Part shown: piece by piece, positions 7,177 through 16,141 of the stretch
Position numbering within the stretch: position 1 is the first letter of the stretch
Layout: each line of letters begins with the position of its first letter
Origin: CAZFVY01 sp964522665
GTDB taxonomy: Bacteria; Verrucomicrobiota; Verrucomicrobiia; Limisphaerales; CAZFVY01
DNA length: 22,035 bases
Reading direction: 5' to 3'
NCBI GenBank assembly: GCA_964522665.1
Contig: CAZFVY010000116.1
Location: 1 to 22,035, forward strand
The notes under the pieces: generated by a model
Databases searched by the model: none
Seen by the model: only the letters and a program-made list of their open reading frames with translations
Told to the model about the DNA's origin: nothing
Translations under genes and position numbers: made by a program

Positions 7177-8619
7177 ATGATGTTGAATATCCCCGTCCTG
7201 CGGTGGGGCCAGCCCTACAAGAGCCTGGACGTTAAACCGATTGTCCATTTTGCGACCGGCGAAACCGTCGCGCAAATGGGCCAGGCGAATCCGGGCTTGT
7301 TGACCCGCGACCTGCGCCAGGCCCAGCGCGCGCGCGATGCGCTGCGCCAAATCCCGTGCCGCGAACTCATCGCTATGATGAAGCGGGCCGCGGAGCTTTA
7401 TCTTACCGGGACGCTGCCGGTCGGCGACGGCGCGCAATCGCCCGACGATTTTGTCCGCCTGCAATCCGCCTCCACCGGACTGCCCGAGGTGATGTGCCGC
7501 GCGAACATGGTGAAAAACCATTTCGTGCTCACGAACATGGACCGGATGCTCGACGCGATGACGCGCGGTTTGGATCTCGACATCCTGACGCGCGGTTACG
7601 GCGTCGAGTCGCGCGGGGTCACGGTCAGCTACCAGGCGCAATCGCCCGTGCTCGGCCTGGTGTTGCCCTCGAATTCGCCGGGCGTGCACGCGCTCTGGTT
7701 GCCGGTGATTCCGCTTCAGGTCGGCCTCGTGCTCAAGCCGGGTTCGACTGAGCCGTGGACGCCGTATCGCATCGCGTCCGCGTTCTTCGAGGCCGGCGTG
7801 CCGCGCGAGGCGATCAGCATTTATCCCGCGGCGAGTGAATTTGGCGGCGAGATCGTCAACCGTTGCCAACGCTCGGTGATTTTCGGCAGCGCCTCCACGA
7901 CCGAACGTTACGCCGCCGACCCGCGCGTGCAGGTTCACGGCCCGGGCTTCAGCAAGATTTTGATCGGCGACGACGCGGCCGACGATTGGGAAAAGTACAT
8001 CGATCTCATCGCCGACAGCGTTTACTTGAATGGCGGGAGAAGCTGCATCAATTGCTCGGGCGTCTGGGCGCCGCGCAATACCGAGGCGATTGCCCGCGCG
8101 CTCGCCGAACGTCTCGGACCGATTGATTACCGCCCGCCCGATGATCCGCAAGCCGGACTCGCGGCGTTCACGGTTCCCGGGCAAGCGCAGGCGATCCACG
8201 CTTCGATTCTGCAAAACGCAAACCAGCCGGGCGTCACCGACATGACCGAGAAGTTCGGCTCGCGCCTGGTCGAAAAAGACCGCGTCGCGTACCTGCGTCC
8301 GTGGGTGATCCATTGTGATTCGCCCGACCACAAGGTCGCGAACTCCGAATACATGTTCCCGTTCGTGACCGTCGTGCGCTGCCCGCAGGAACAGATGTTG
8401 GAAAAGATCGGGCCAACCCTCGTGGGAACGGCGATCTCCAGCGACCAAAAATGGCGCCAGCAGTTGATCGATGCCACCCACATCGACCGTTTGAATTTAG
8501 GACCGATTCCGACGACCAAGATCGACTGGCTCCAACCGCACGAAGGCAACATCGTCGATTTCCTATTCCGCGCCCGCGCGTTGCAGACGTCGGACGATCT
8601 GGCGGCCCCGACGCGATGA
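7177..8619 (+). CDS. Aldehyde dehydrogenase family protein
   Basis: This 480-aa NAD(P)-dependent aldehyde dehydrogenase superfamily member oxidises an aldehyde, or reduces an acyl group, through a cysteine thioester; the substrate cannot be read from the sequence. The Rossmann-side motif VLPSNSPGVHALW occupies the place of the usual PWNFP region and is followed by GLVLKPGSTEP with the conserved lysine. The catalytic cysteine is C290 in LNGGRSCINCSG, corresponding to the family's GQxC signature. A second cysteine, C293, lies three residues on. The EYMFPFVTVV stretch near residues 390-400 matches the conserved E-x-F-G-P region in relaxed form. Length is normal. It lies 42 bp upstream of the glycoside hydrolase on the same strand and may share its transcript. 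ATGATG offers two adjacent starts with little Shine-Dalgarno support. It is a divergent branch, so a specific enzyme name is not justified. Confidence 0.85.
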   Translation: MMLNIPVLRWGQPYKSLDVKPIVHFATGETVAQMGQANPGLLTRDLRQAQRARDALRQIPCRELIAMMKRAAELYLTGTLPVGDGAQSPDDFVRLQSASTGLPEVMCRANMVKNHFVLTNMDRMLDAMTRGLDLDILTRGYGVESRGVTVSYQAQSPVLGLVLPSNSPGVHALWLPVIPLQVGLVLKPGSTEPWTPYRIASAFFEAGVPREAISIYPAASEFGGEIVNRCQRSVIFGSASTTERYAADPRVQVHGPGFSKILIGDDAADDWEKYIDLIADSVYLNGGRSCINCSGVWAPRNTEAIARALAERLGPIDYRPPDDPQAGLAAFTVPGQAQAIHASILQNANQPGVTDMTEKFGSRLVEKDRVAYLRPWVIHCDSPDHKVANSEYMFPFVTVVRCPQEQMLEKIGPTLVGTAISSDQKWRQQLIDATHIDRLNLGPIPTTKIDWLQPHEGNIVDFLFRARALQTSDDLAAPTR

Positions 8620-8661
8620 TAACTCTCAACGAACCGCCCGGCGCGGTCGAAGGACAATGAA

Positions 8662-10911
8662 ATGAGACTGCCTTCGCCGCGGCGGTGGAACGCCTGGCTG
8701 CTCGTCGCCGCGGCGTTGGCGTTTCCCTGGTCGGCGTGGGCGCAAGCGGACGACTTGGAGCTTGATCCGCGCCGACAGAAGTTCGCGCCCGACGAACGCG
8801 GCTGGTTCCCGTTCGCGCCGAAAACGGACTCGTTCAACGCGGACAACGCCATTGATTGTCGGGCGCTGAACGAAAGCTTCGCCGGCGAGCACGGGTTTAT
8901 CGCCGTCAAGGATGGCGCGTTCGTTTACGGGAAAACCGGCGAAGCGGTCCGCTTCTGGGCGGTGAATGGGCCGCCGCCGAATCTGGACGGTGACGCCTTG
9001 CGACAAACCGCGCGCCGGCTCGCGAAATACGGCGTCAATATGGTCCGCATCCATGGCGGTTACTTCGACGAGAAAGGCGACGTGAATCCGCGTTTCGTGC
9101 GGCGTACGTTGGACGTGGTGGCGGCGATGAAAGCCGAGGGGATTTACACGCATCTCTCGACCTATTTCCCGCTCTGGCTGAGTCCGAAACCGGGCACGCC
9201 GTGGCTGGCCGGTTACGATGGGAAAACGCATCCGTTCGCGGCGCTTTTTTTCAACCCCGATTTCCAAGCGCAATACCGGCGTTGGTGGACCGCGCTCCTG
9301 ACCACGCCCGATCCGTCCACCGGCAAGACCTTGCTCGAGGACCCCGCGGTCGCCGGTCTCGAAATGCAGAATGAAGACTCGTTCTTCTTCTGGACTTTTG
9401 CGATCGAGAAGATTCCCGACGCCGAAGCCCGCCTCCTCGAGAAAGCGTTCGGCGCGTGGCTCACGCGCAAGTACGGCACGATCGACGCCGCGGTCGCGCA
9501 ATGGAACGGGGTCAAGGCGCCGCGCGACGCTCCCGCGGAAGGCCGGCTCAGCTTCCGGCCACTCTGGAACATTTTCAACGAAAAGACCGCGCGAGACCGC
9601 GACACGGCGCAGTTCCTGTTCGAGACGCAGAAACAGTTTTACGCGGACACGCGGGACTTTCTGCGCAAACTGGGATTCAAAGGGGTCATCACCGCCTCGA
9701 ATTGGTCCACCGCCAGCCCCGAAGTTTTTGGCCCGCTCGAAAAATTGAGCTACGAGGCGGGTGATTTCATCGATCGCCACGGTTACTTTGGCTGCGCCCT
9801 CCGCGGCGAGGCGGCGGAGTGGTCGATGCGTGACGGCCAGACTTATTCGGACCGCAGCGCGCTGCGTTTCGACGCCGAAGACCCCGGCAAACCGAAGCAA
9901 TTCGTCCATCCGGCGATGGACCCGCACTACGATGGCCTGCCCTCGATGATTTCGGAAACGACCTGGAATCGGCCGAATCGCTACCGGTCCGAGGCGCCGC
10001 TTTATTTCGCGGCCTACGGCGCGCTCCAACACACCGACGCCATCGTCCATTTCGCGCTCGACAGCGGTTTTTGGTCAGTCAAGCCGGGCTATTTCATGCA
10101 ACCGTGGACGCTGATGTCGCCCGCGATGATGGGGCAGTTCCCCGCCGCGGCGCGAATCTTTCGCCGCGGCTTGGTGACGACGGGCGCCGTCGTGGCCGAC
10201 ATCAACTTGAACCGCGACGACCTCTTCCAATTGAAAGGCACGCCGTTGCCGCAGGACGCGGCGCTGGACGAGTTGCGCCTCAAAGACGCGCCGGCGGGTG
10301 GCGCCGAAGTGAAGCCGACCCAACGTCTCGACCCCCTCATGCATTACGCCGGCCGGGTCGATGTGCATATTACCACGCAGCCCGGCGCCGTGAAGGTGAG
10401 CGATCTGAAGCCGTTTATCGATCACGAAGGGCGCACGGTCACCAGCTCGACCGGCGAATTGAAGCTGGATTACGGGCGCGGCGTTCTGCTCCTGAACGCC
10501 GCCCGCGCGCAGGGATTGAGCGGGGCGTTGAAGGCGGCGGGCGTCACCCAGACCAAGGATTTGACGATCTCGTCCGAGCTTGAATTGGGCCACGTCGTGG
10601 TGATCTCGCTCGACGACCAGCCGTTGTCAAACTCAAGGCGGATGTTGCTGCAGGTGATGTCCGAGGAGAAGGCGACCGGGTTCGCGACCGAATCCACCGC
10701 GCGCAATGTGCAGCATATTCTGAGTATCGGAACCAACCCTTGGCTCGTGAAGAAGATTAGCGGCAAGGTGAGCTTCAAACGGGCGGACGCCGCCGAGTTG
10801 AAGGTCACCGCCCTCGACTTCAACGGCGATCCAGTCGCCGGCGGCGGCGCCGGGAACGCCAACGAGATTTCGCTCCAAGCAACGGTCATATATTACCTGA
10901 TCACGCGTTGA
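8662..10911 (+). CDS. Secreted clan GH-A (cellulase-like) glycoside hydrolase
   Basis: This 749-aa exported enzyme probably hydrolyses a beta-linked polysaccharide or oligosaccharide. Residues 1-27 form a signal peptide (arginine-rich start, hydrophobic core, AWAQA cleavage site). The following TIM-barrel region shows R129-I-H131 in NMVRIHGGYF, the acid/base N237-E238 in EMQNED on strand 4, and a likely nucleophile E432 in MISETTW on strand 7. All are hallmarks of clan GH-A (GH5, GH42 and related families). The last 250 residues look beta-rich and probably form accessory domains. A good AAGGA Shine-Dalgarno sequence at 8650-8654 supports the ATG at 8662. The preceding gene ends 42 bp upstream. 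The exact GH family and substrate cannot be decided without a profile search; this group is common in Verrucomicrobiota polysaccharide degraders. Confidence 0.82.
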   Translation: MRLPSPRRWNAWLLVAAALAFPWSAWAQADDLELDPRRQKFAPDERGWFPFAPKTDSFNADNAIDCRALNESFAGEHGFIAVKDGAFVYGKTGEAVRFWAVNGPPPNLDGDALRQTARRLAKYGVNMVRIHGGYFDEKGDVNPRFVRRTLDVVAAMKAEGIYTHLSTYFPLWLSPKPGTPWLAGYDGKTHPFAALFFNPDFQAQYRRWWTALLTTPDPSTGKTLLEDPAVAGLEMQNEDSFFFWTFAIEKIPDAEARLLEKAFGAWLTRKYGTIDAAVAQWNGVKAPRDAPAEGRLSFRPLWNIFNEKTARDRDTAQFLFETQKQFYADTRDFLRKLGFKGVITASNWSTASPEVFGPLEKLSYEAGDFIDRHGYFGCALRGEAAEWSMRDGQTYSDRSALRFDAEDPGKPKQFVHPAMDPHYDGLPSMISETTWNRPNRYRSEAPLYFAAYGALQHTDAIVHFALDSGFWSVKPGYFMQPWTLMSPAMMGQFPAAARIFRRGLVTTGAVVADINLNRDDLFQLKGTPLPQDAALDELRLKDAPAGGAEVKPTQRLDPLMHYAGRVDVHITTQPGAVKVSDLKPFIDHEGRTVTSSTGELKLDYGRGVLLLNAARAQGLSGALKAAGVTQTKDLTISSELELGHVVVISLDDQPLSNSRRMLLQVMSEEKATGFATESTARNVQHILSIGTNPWLVKKISGKVSFKRADAAELKVTALDFNGDPVAGGGAGNANEISLQATVIYYLITR

Positions 10912-11003
10912 TACACGGGGCGTTTTAAATAGTTGGGTATCATTCAGGCTGCGTCTGGCACGAGATCCCCAAACGTGCGCGATTATTCTTGCCGCTAATT
11001 CTA

Positions 11004-11085
11004 GCCCCACCGGGGCGATCTAGCTCCAGCCAAGGGCAACGCCCTGGTTGCTTCGACGTTCGAGAGATTCAAGCCCTGAAGGGGC
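11004..11085. repeat. Cluster of short GC hairpins (REP-like)
   Basis: Three small hairpins occur in 82 bp downstream of the glycosidase: GCCCC-ACC-GGGGC (11004-11016), AGGGC-AAC-GCCCT (11033-11045) and GCCCT-GAA-GGGGC (11073-11085). None is followed by a T-run, so they are not canonical terminators. They resemble REP-type dispersed intergenic repeats, which fits the non-coding gap 10912-11416. Confidence 0.55.
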
Positions 11086-11092
11086 GTTCGAG

Positions 11093-11298
11093 ACACCGTT
11101 GACCTACCCTGGCCCTATCGCTTTTTTCGCCCGGATCGGTCGGAGCCGCCAGATCGTGTTGGTGGTTTGGTAAATCTGGGATTAGGCCGCCCTTTCCAGG
11201 GCTTCTGGATGTCTGGCGCGCTTTTCCCTGGGCGCTGCCCAGGGCTGGCGTTGGGTTGCCCCTTTGGGGCGCCAACGGCGCTGGAGTGTCAACGGTGT
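11093..11298. repeat. 206-bp element bounded by 11-bp inverted repeats
   Basis: ACACCGTTGAC (11093-11103) and GTCAACGGTGT (11288-11298) are exact inverted repeats enclosing a hairpin-rich, gene-free interior. Inside are GCCCT-TTCC-AGGGC (11189-11202), CCCTGGGC-GCT-GCCCAGGG (11226-11244) and GCCCC-TTT-GGGGC (11258-11270). The last is nested within CGTTGG/CCAACG (11249-11277). The bounded layout is MITE- or REP-cluster-like. I see no target-site duplication and no transposase. Confidence 0.55.
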
Positions 11299-11416
11299 GT
11301 AATTATGTATGACACGATGGGTAGCTCAATGCTCGAGCGACCGTGATTCCCAATCTTGGCGGAGGTCAACGATCAGGGTAAGTCCAACCCTATTTCTTTG
11401 CGCCTGGGCCGGAGAA

Positions 11417-13129
11417 CTAGGCTTTGCCCGGTTCGAGATCGAGGCCACTCTTCGGCGGCAGGCGTTGGGACACGTCTCGCCATTGTTTGAGGCGTGGGTC
11501 GTGGAGGTCGGGGACGGGTTCTTGCGCGATCGAACGCATATCTGAAATCAGCAGCGCGGGCATCGGATGGGACTGCAGGAATCCACGGCGCTGCAGGGCC
11601 ACGGCCAATCCGAAGAACACCGCGAGGAGGGCGAAGAATAACTCCAACCCTGTCCCCTCTGGAAACTGGCCGGCGGCGGACTTCAAACTCACGAACACGT
11701 TTCTAAGATTGAAGAGCATCAACAACCAGGTCGCCGGGTGGCGCGAGGACCGGAAAACCGCAAAGCTTGGCCGCCCGGTGTTGAGGGCAATCCACATCGC
11801 CAATTGGACGCGGTAACGGTGGTCGCAAAGGTTCCACCAAAAGATTAACGACCAAATCACCAGGTAAACGGCCAGCGCGGTGGGGTTCCATGGTCGAATG
11901 AAAAATCCCGCCACCATCAAGGCCATGCAGACGCAGGAAATGACGATCTTCGGACCGCGCAGTTGAGCCTGAGTGGCGGCGACCTGCCCCGCGATGATGT
12001 CGGCGGGCGTCAGTGACGTCGTCAGGAGCGATTCGAGCATGCCATCGCGCCGATCCTCGCCGATTCGGCGCGCGGCCGCGTAGGACTCCAGGCCGCCGAT
12101 CGGAAGAATCAGAGCCAGCGCGGTCAGAAAGAAATTCATCGTTGATGGCCAGGCGCGCGGCCACGCGGCCCAACCGAGCAGCCACAGAATCGCGACGCAA
12201 CCGACCCACGACCACGCCAGCCGCACCGGGCGGCGGTCTCGCTCGACGAGCCAGCGGAACGCATTCTCCTCCAGAACCACCCGCCGCAACGCCGCCTGAA
12301 ACCGCGGCGCGCCCCGCTCCCAAAACCGCCGCCACGCGGCCCAGCGTCCGGTTTGACCCACGGGCAGGCTTTGCCAATGCCGGGATAGCGTGACGCTGGC
12401 CAGGCAAAAGCCGATCAGAGTCCAAACCAACGTCACCGAAAGCGCCGGCCAAAAATCAACGGCAAATACTTTCCCGAAACCATTCCAGATAAGCCAAGGC
12501 GCGTAACCGGGGCTGCTCCAGAGCCACCCGGATGAGAAAGGCGGGGCGCCGGTCAGCGCGATTCCCAGCAGGTACGGCGCGGGCGCGGCCCCGCTCAGCG
12601 CCACCACAATAATCGTCGCCAACAGCATCGCCTCGCCGTCGTCGCGACACGCGACGGAGGCGAACGTCGAAACGGAAAAACTGAAAAGGAGCAGCGTCGG
12701 CAGACAGACGAGCGTCGCCACGAAGAGATCCAGCGAAAGCCCGCCGCTGAGAAACGGAATCGCCAGGAAGGGAAGCAGCGCCATCAATTCGGTTGAAGCG
12801 ATCAGCAGCCCGCCGATGAGTTTGCTCGCGAAAAGTTCGCGCGCGCTCAGGCCGGTGAGGAAAAGCAATTCCAAGGTTTGATTGCGACGCTCGTCGGAGA
12901 AGAGGCCGGCGCTGATCTGCGCCGTGCGCCCGATGGCGAGCGACATTCCCAATACAAAGAGCAACTCGTACGATTGCCATGAGGAGACCCCGCCAAAGGC
13001 CAACGATAGGAAGAGAAACAGCGCGACGATGCCCGCGCTACCCAACGTGATTTGGAACCGCGCCTTAACCGGGTTGAATTTCCGGAGCGCGACGCGCAAC
13101 TCGCGTTGAATGATTGGCGTCAGCAACAT
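11417..13129 (-). CDS. ABC-2-type transporter permease, two-module
   Basis: This 570-aa polytopic inner-membrane protein has about a dozen hydrophobic segments. Two copies of the ABC-2 permease signature are visible. Residues 78-95 read SDERRNQTLELLFLTGLS and 357-374 read GEDRRDGMLESLLTTSLT, each followed by a helix and preceding a transmembrane bundle. These mark the cytoplasmic coupling region that contacts an ATPase. The protein therefore looks like two permease halves fused in one chain, separated by a soluble linker (about 250-300). No ABC ATPase gene lies beside it, so its energy partner must be elsewhere. The VOC gene lies 45 bp upstream on the same strand and may be co-transcribed. 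The substrate is unknown. The start ATG at 13129 is favoured because the hydrophilic amphipathic N-terminus (QRELRVALRKF) is typical of the family. Confidence 0.85.
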   Translation of the reverse strand: MLLTPIIQRELRVALRKFNPVKARFQITLGSAGIVALFLFLSLAFGGVSSWQSYELLFVLGMSLAIGRTAQISAGLFSDERRNQTLELLFLTGLSARELFASKLIGGLLIASTELMALLPFLAIPFLSGGLSLDLFVATLVCLPTLLLFSFSVSTFASVACRDDGEAMLLATIIVVALSGAAPAPYLLGIALTGAPPFSSGWLWSSPGYAPWLIWNGFGKVFAVDFWPALSVTLVWTLIGFCLASVTLSRHWQSLPVGQTGRWAAWRRFWERGAPRFQAALRRVVLEENAFRWLVERDRRPVRLAWSWVGCVAILWLLGWAAWPRAWPSTMNFFLTALALILPIGGLESYAAARRIGEDRRDGMLESLLTTSLTPADIIAGQVAATQAQLRGPKIVISCVCMALMVAGFFIRPWNPTALAVYLVIWSLIFWWNLCDHRYRVQLAMWIALNTGRPSFAVFRSSRHPATWLLMLFNLRNVFVSLKSAAGQFPEGTGLELFFALLAVFFGLAVALQRRGFLQSHPMPALLISDMRSIAQEPVPDLHDPRLKQWRDVSQRLPPKSGLDLEPGKA

Positions 13130-13174
13130 CAGCGGGAGGCGTCGCGGGCGCCCAGGGCCGGACCGCGATTGTTT

Positions 13175-13675
13175 TCAGACCCTCCAAACTTTCATTCCCG
13201 GCACGGCGGCTTCCATCTCGTCCACGCTCACTTCGCGCAGGCGTTGCGAGAAGCTCCAGGCGTGGCCTTGCGGGTCGATGACGCGATAGGTCCGGTCGCC
13301 GTGGAATTGATCGGTCGGCTCCTGGACGATGACGCCTCCCGCCGCGCGGGCGCGTTCGCAGTGGGCGTCGAGGCCGCTCGGCAGTTCTACGCTGATGGTT
13401 TGCGTGTTCGCGCCGCCGACCGAGGCCGGAGCCTTGGCGTTCTCCCACTCGCTCCCAATGTGAATCAGCCCGTTTCCAAAACTCAGCTCCGCGTGTACCA
13501 CTTTGTTGGCCGGGTCCGTCGCCTTGAGCTTCACGGTGAAGCCGAAGGCCCGTTCGAGCCAGTCGGTCGCGGCGCCGAGGTCGCGGTAAACGACGCGCGA
13601 TTTGAAGGTGGGTTCCAGGACGGGCGCATTCGAACGCGCCACGTCGGCCGGGCTGCTTGAGCGTTCATCTCTCAT
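13175..13675 (-). CDS. VOC superfamily (glyoxalase/bleomycin-resistance-like) protein
   Basis: This 166-aa cytoplasmic protein has the vicinal-oxygen-chelate fold. Residues about 28-60 (VVYRDLGAATDWLERAFGF) are the classic opening beta-alpha unit. AELSFGNGLIHIG follows in the first module, and the second module ends with YRVIDPQGHAWSFSQ, the usual VOC closing strand. The arrangement is closest to the PhnB/YciE-like uncharacterised branch. The enzyme activity cannot be assigned, because the fold covers lyases, dioxygenases and drug-binding proteins. A serine-rich 20-residue N-terminal tail precedes the fold, so a shorter start is possible. It lies directly upstream of the ABC permease on the same strand. 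Confidence 0.85.
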   Translation of the reverse strand: MRDERSSSPADVARSNAPVLEPTFKSRVVYRDLGAATDWLERAFGFTVKLKATDPANKVVHAELSFGNGLIHIGSEWENAKAPASVGGANTQTISVELPSGLDAHCERARAAGGVIVQEPTDQFHGDRTYRVIDPQGHAWSFSQRLREVSVDEMEAAVPGMKVWRV

Positions 13676-13887
13676 GGTCCGCTAAGAGTAGCCCCAACGA
13701 CACAGCTCGCGCAAGGGGCTCAAACGCTTCCGCGCGCCCATCTCGTTTCAGGGTGGTCGCTACATCTTCAGTCGGCTACGCGACATCACGTCGCGCGACT
13801 GACACGCGGGGACACGGTCGGCGAATGGCTTCCCGCTTGCAAAAAACGAGAGCGCCCCGAAACATGGATGGGTGAACCGGTCGCGCC

Positions 13888-14949
13888 ATGGACAGTGTTG
13901 AATCTTCGTCGGGCGAGCGCTCTTCGCCGGACGCGGCGGCGCGCGGCGGCGCCAAGACGATCGCGCAAGCCGGCTCCATCAGCGTCCTGTTGCCGACGCG
14001 AAACTCGATGGCTTTGTTGCCCGGCCATTTGGACGCCATGGAGGCGTGGATCGACCTTGCGCACGAGGTCGTCGTCGTGGACAGCGGCTCGACCGATGGG
14101 ACACGGGAGACGTTGCAGGCGCGTCTCGAGCCTGCTCGGACGCGGTTTTTTGATCATCCGCCCGGCCTCTACGCCTCCTGGAATTTCGGCCTCCAACAAT
14201 TGCGTGGAGAATACGCGTATATCTCGACGGTCGGCGACACGATCACGCGCGCGGGGGTTGAAGATTTGCGCGACGCGCTGGCGGAGAGCCGCGGGGACGT
14301 GGTGATTAGCAAGCCGACCTTTCTCGAAATGGATGGCCGGACCCGCGCGATCGATTGGCCGATTGACGACGTGATTCAAACGCTTGGCCTCGATCGCCCA
14401 CGGCGACTCTCGCGATGGGAAGCGCTCATCTTCGTGCTGGCTCACGCGAATGCCGCGCTCCTGGGCAGTTGCGCCAGCAATCTGTTTCGCGCTGAAATTC
14501 TCCAGCGCTTCCCGTTCCCGACGGGGTTCGGGGCCAACGGCGATGGAATGTGGGGCGTCCAACACGCCGCCGAAATCGACTGGGTGGTGACGCCCGAGAC
14601 GGTTTCGACTTTCCGGCTGCATCAGACGTCCGCCACGCATTCCAGCGCGCCGTCCACGCATGGCGCGCCGGCGTTGGCGGAGGTCATCGATTCGATGTTA
14701 GTGGCTCAGACGCGCGCCGGGCGGCTTTCGCCGAACGTGCTCCGCGAAACCGGCGTTGACGACGTGCGCCGCGCCTTCGCCGATTGGATGCGACACAAGG
14801 AAACGTTCGACCGCTTGCGCAAAGGCGCCTGGCCGTGGAGTCTGAATCCGCGCGCGTGGTCGGAGCGCATCCAGCGCGAACGTGGCGCGCGGCGATTGCG
14901 CGCCGCCAAGGCGCGGGCGCTGGCCCGGGTGGCCGACCTGCCTCGCTGA
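13888..14949 (+). CDS. Family 2 glycosyltransferase
   Basis: This 353-aa GT-A-fold enzyme transfers a sugar from a nucleotide donor, probably in cell-surface polysaccharide synthesis. Residues 32-45 (SISVLLPTRNSM) are the first strand of the fold. VVVDSGSTDGT with D65 is the nucleotide-binding signature of GT2. STVGDT with D117 occupies the metal-binding DXD position, but as V-G-D, so the first aspartate is missing. The last 90 residues are charged and helical, without transmembrane segments, so it is probably a cytoplasmic or peripheral enzyme. The first 31 residues are low-complexity and may not be part of the fold; the true start could be later. It stands alone, with 212 bp of gene-free DNA upstream and the esterase 55 bp downstream. 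Acceptor and donor are unknown. Confidence 0.85.
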   Translation: MDSVESSSGERSSPDAAARGGAKTIAQAGSISVLLPTRNSMALLPGHLDAMEAWIDLAHEVVVVDSGSTDGTRETLQARLEPARTRFFDHPPGLYASWNFGLQQLRGEYAYISTVGDTITRAGVEDLRDALAESRGDVVISKPTFLEMDGRTRAIDWPIDDVIQTLGLDRPRRLSRWEALIFVLAHANAALLGSCASNLFRAEILQRFPFPTGFGANGDGMWGVQHAAEIDWVVTPETVSTFRLHQTSATHSSAPSTHGAPALAEVIDSMLVAQTRAGRLSPNVLRETGVDDVRRAFADWMRHKETFDRLRKGAWPWSLNPRAWSERIQRERGARRLRAAKARALARVADLPR

Positions 14950-15004
14950 GAGTTTTTATTTGTCCAGAAGAACGGACCGCCCTATCGTTTTGGCTATTAC
15001 CAAA

Positions 15005-16048
15005 ATGAAAAGCATTGCTCGCTTCGTGGGCGCCGTCATGGCGTTTGGCTTCGTCTTCAACGTTCTCTCCGCGACCGCGGCTGACGTGGCGCCGGGAACG
15101 CCGCCGCCGGCCGCGGCCGCGGCCGTGACGAACGCATCGCCCGCGCGCACGCAGGACAACGTCGAATTCATCATCGGCCCGAACTACGCCAATGCGCCGG
15201 AACTGACCGTGCGCGAGGGCGTCCCCAAGGGGGCGATTCATGAATTCACGATGGACTCGGAAGAGAGCAAGATCTATCCCGGCATCGCGCGCAACCGCCC
15301 CGGGACCGTGCCATATAAGCGAAAAGTGCAGGTCTATGTGCCGAGCCAATACGTCGCCGGGACGCCCGCGCCCTTCATCGTCGCCCAGGATGGTCTCGGC
15401 TACGCGAGCACGCTGCCGAAAATCCTCGACAACATGATCGCCGACCATCGCTTGCCGGTGATGATCGCGATTCTCATCAACTCGGGCGGCGGCGACGCCC
15501 AGGGCAGCGAACGCGGCCTCGAGTACGACACCGTGTCCGACCGTTACGTCAATTTCATCGAGAGCGAACTCTTGCCGCGCATCGCCAAAGATTACAACGT
15601 GACCTTCACCACCGATCCCGAAGGGCGCGCGACCATGGGCGGCAGCTCGGGCGGCGCGGCGGCGTTCACGATGGGCTGGTTTCGCCCGGACTTGTATCGT
15701 CGCATTCTGACTTACTCGGGCACCTACGTGAATCAACAGTCGCCCTTCAACCCGGTTTCGCCGCAAGGCGCATGGGGTTACCACGCCTACCTCATCGGCG
15801 CGAGCGAACGCAAGCCGCTCCGCGTCTGGCTCGAAGTCAGCGAAAACGACAACGGCGCCAAACGCGACGAGGCCTCGCTCCACAATTGGGTCATGGCGAA
15901 CCAGCGCATGGCCGCCGCGTTGAAGGGCAAGGGTTATCAGTACCGCTACGTCTTCGCCGAAAAAGCCGGCCACACCGACGGCCGGGTCACCCGCCAAACC
16001 CTCCCCGAGGCCCTGCAATGGCTCTGGGAAGGGTATCAGCCGAAGTGA
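15005..16048 (+). CDS. Secreted alpha/beta-hydrolase esterase (Fes/EsterD-like)
   Basis: This 347-aa exported hydrolase belongs to the enterochelin-esterase-like group, whose members cleave feruloyl, acetyl or siderophore esters. I place the start at the ATG at 15005, although the frame is open upstream into the glycosyltransferase gene. Only this start gives a clean signal peptide (MKSIARF, hydrophobic core, ATAAD). The fold shows YVPSQY and FIVAQDGLG near the N-terminus, then the nucleophile elbow G213-S-S215-G-G217 in MGGSSGGAAAF. A catalytic histidine is likely at H323 in KAGHTDG. The acid is probably one of the aspartates in SENDNGAKRDE. It follows the glycosyltransferase by 55 bp on the same strand. 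The substrate cannot be read from sequence, but such enzymes accompany polysaccharide degradation in Verrucomicrobiota. Confidence 0.85.
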   Translation: MKSIARFVGAVMAFGFVFNVLSATAADVAPGTPPPAAAAAVTNASPARTQDNVEFIIGPNYANAPELTVREGVPKGAIHEFTMDSEESKIYPGIARNRPGTVPYKRKVQVYVPSQYVAGTPAPFIVAQDGLGYASTLPKILDNMIADHRLPVMIAILINSGGGDAQGSERGLEYDTVSDRYVNFIESELLPRIAKDYNVTFTTDPEGRATMGGSSGGAAAFTMGWFRPDLYRRILTYSGTYVNQQSPFNPVSPQGAWGYHAYLIGASERKPLRVWLEVSENDNGAKRDEASLHNWVMANQRMAAALKGKGYQYRYVFAEKAGHTDGRVTRQTLPEALQWLWEGYQPK

Positions 16049-16141
16049 CGGGGCGTTACAACGAAGGGACGGGCGAACGCCGGTGAGTTTGACTGTCTTG
16101 CTTGCCATCCCCGAATCGCGTTGTAGCGGCGGGCGGAGTCG

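Noticed and set aside
7033..8481. 482-aa open frame on the minus strand across the aldehyde dehydrogenase
   Set aside because: It is antisense to a clear ALDH coding frame, rich in Arg/Ala/His as expected of a GC-rich shadow, and has no recognisable domain.
8626..10050. 474-aa minus-strand open frame across the glycoside hydrolase
   Set aside because: The plus-strand frame has a signal peptide, a ribosome site and catalytic residues; the antisense frame is compositional.
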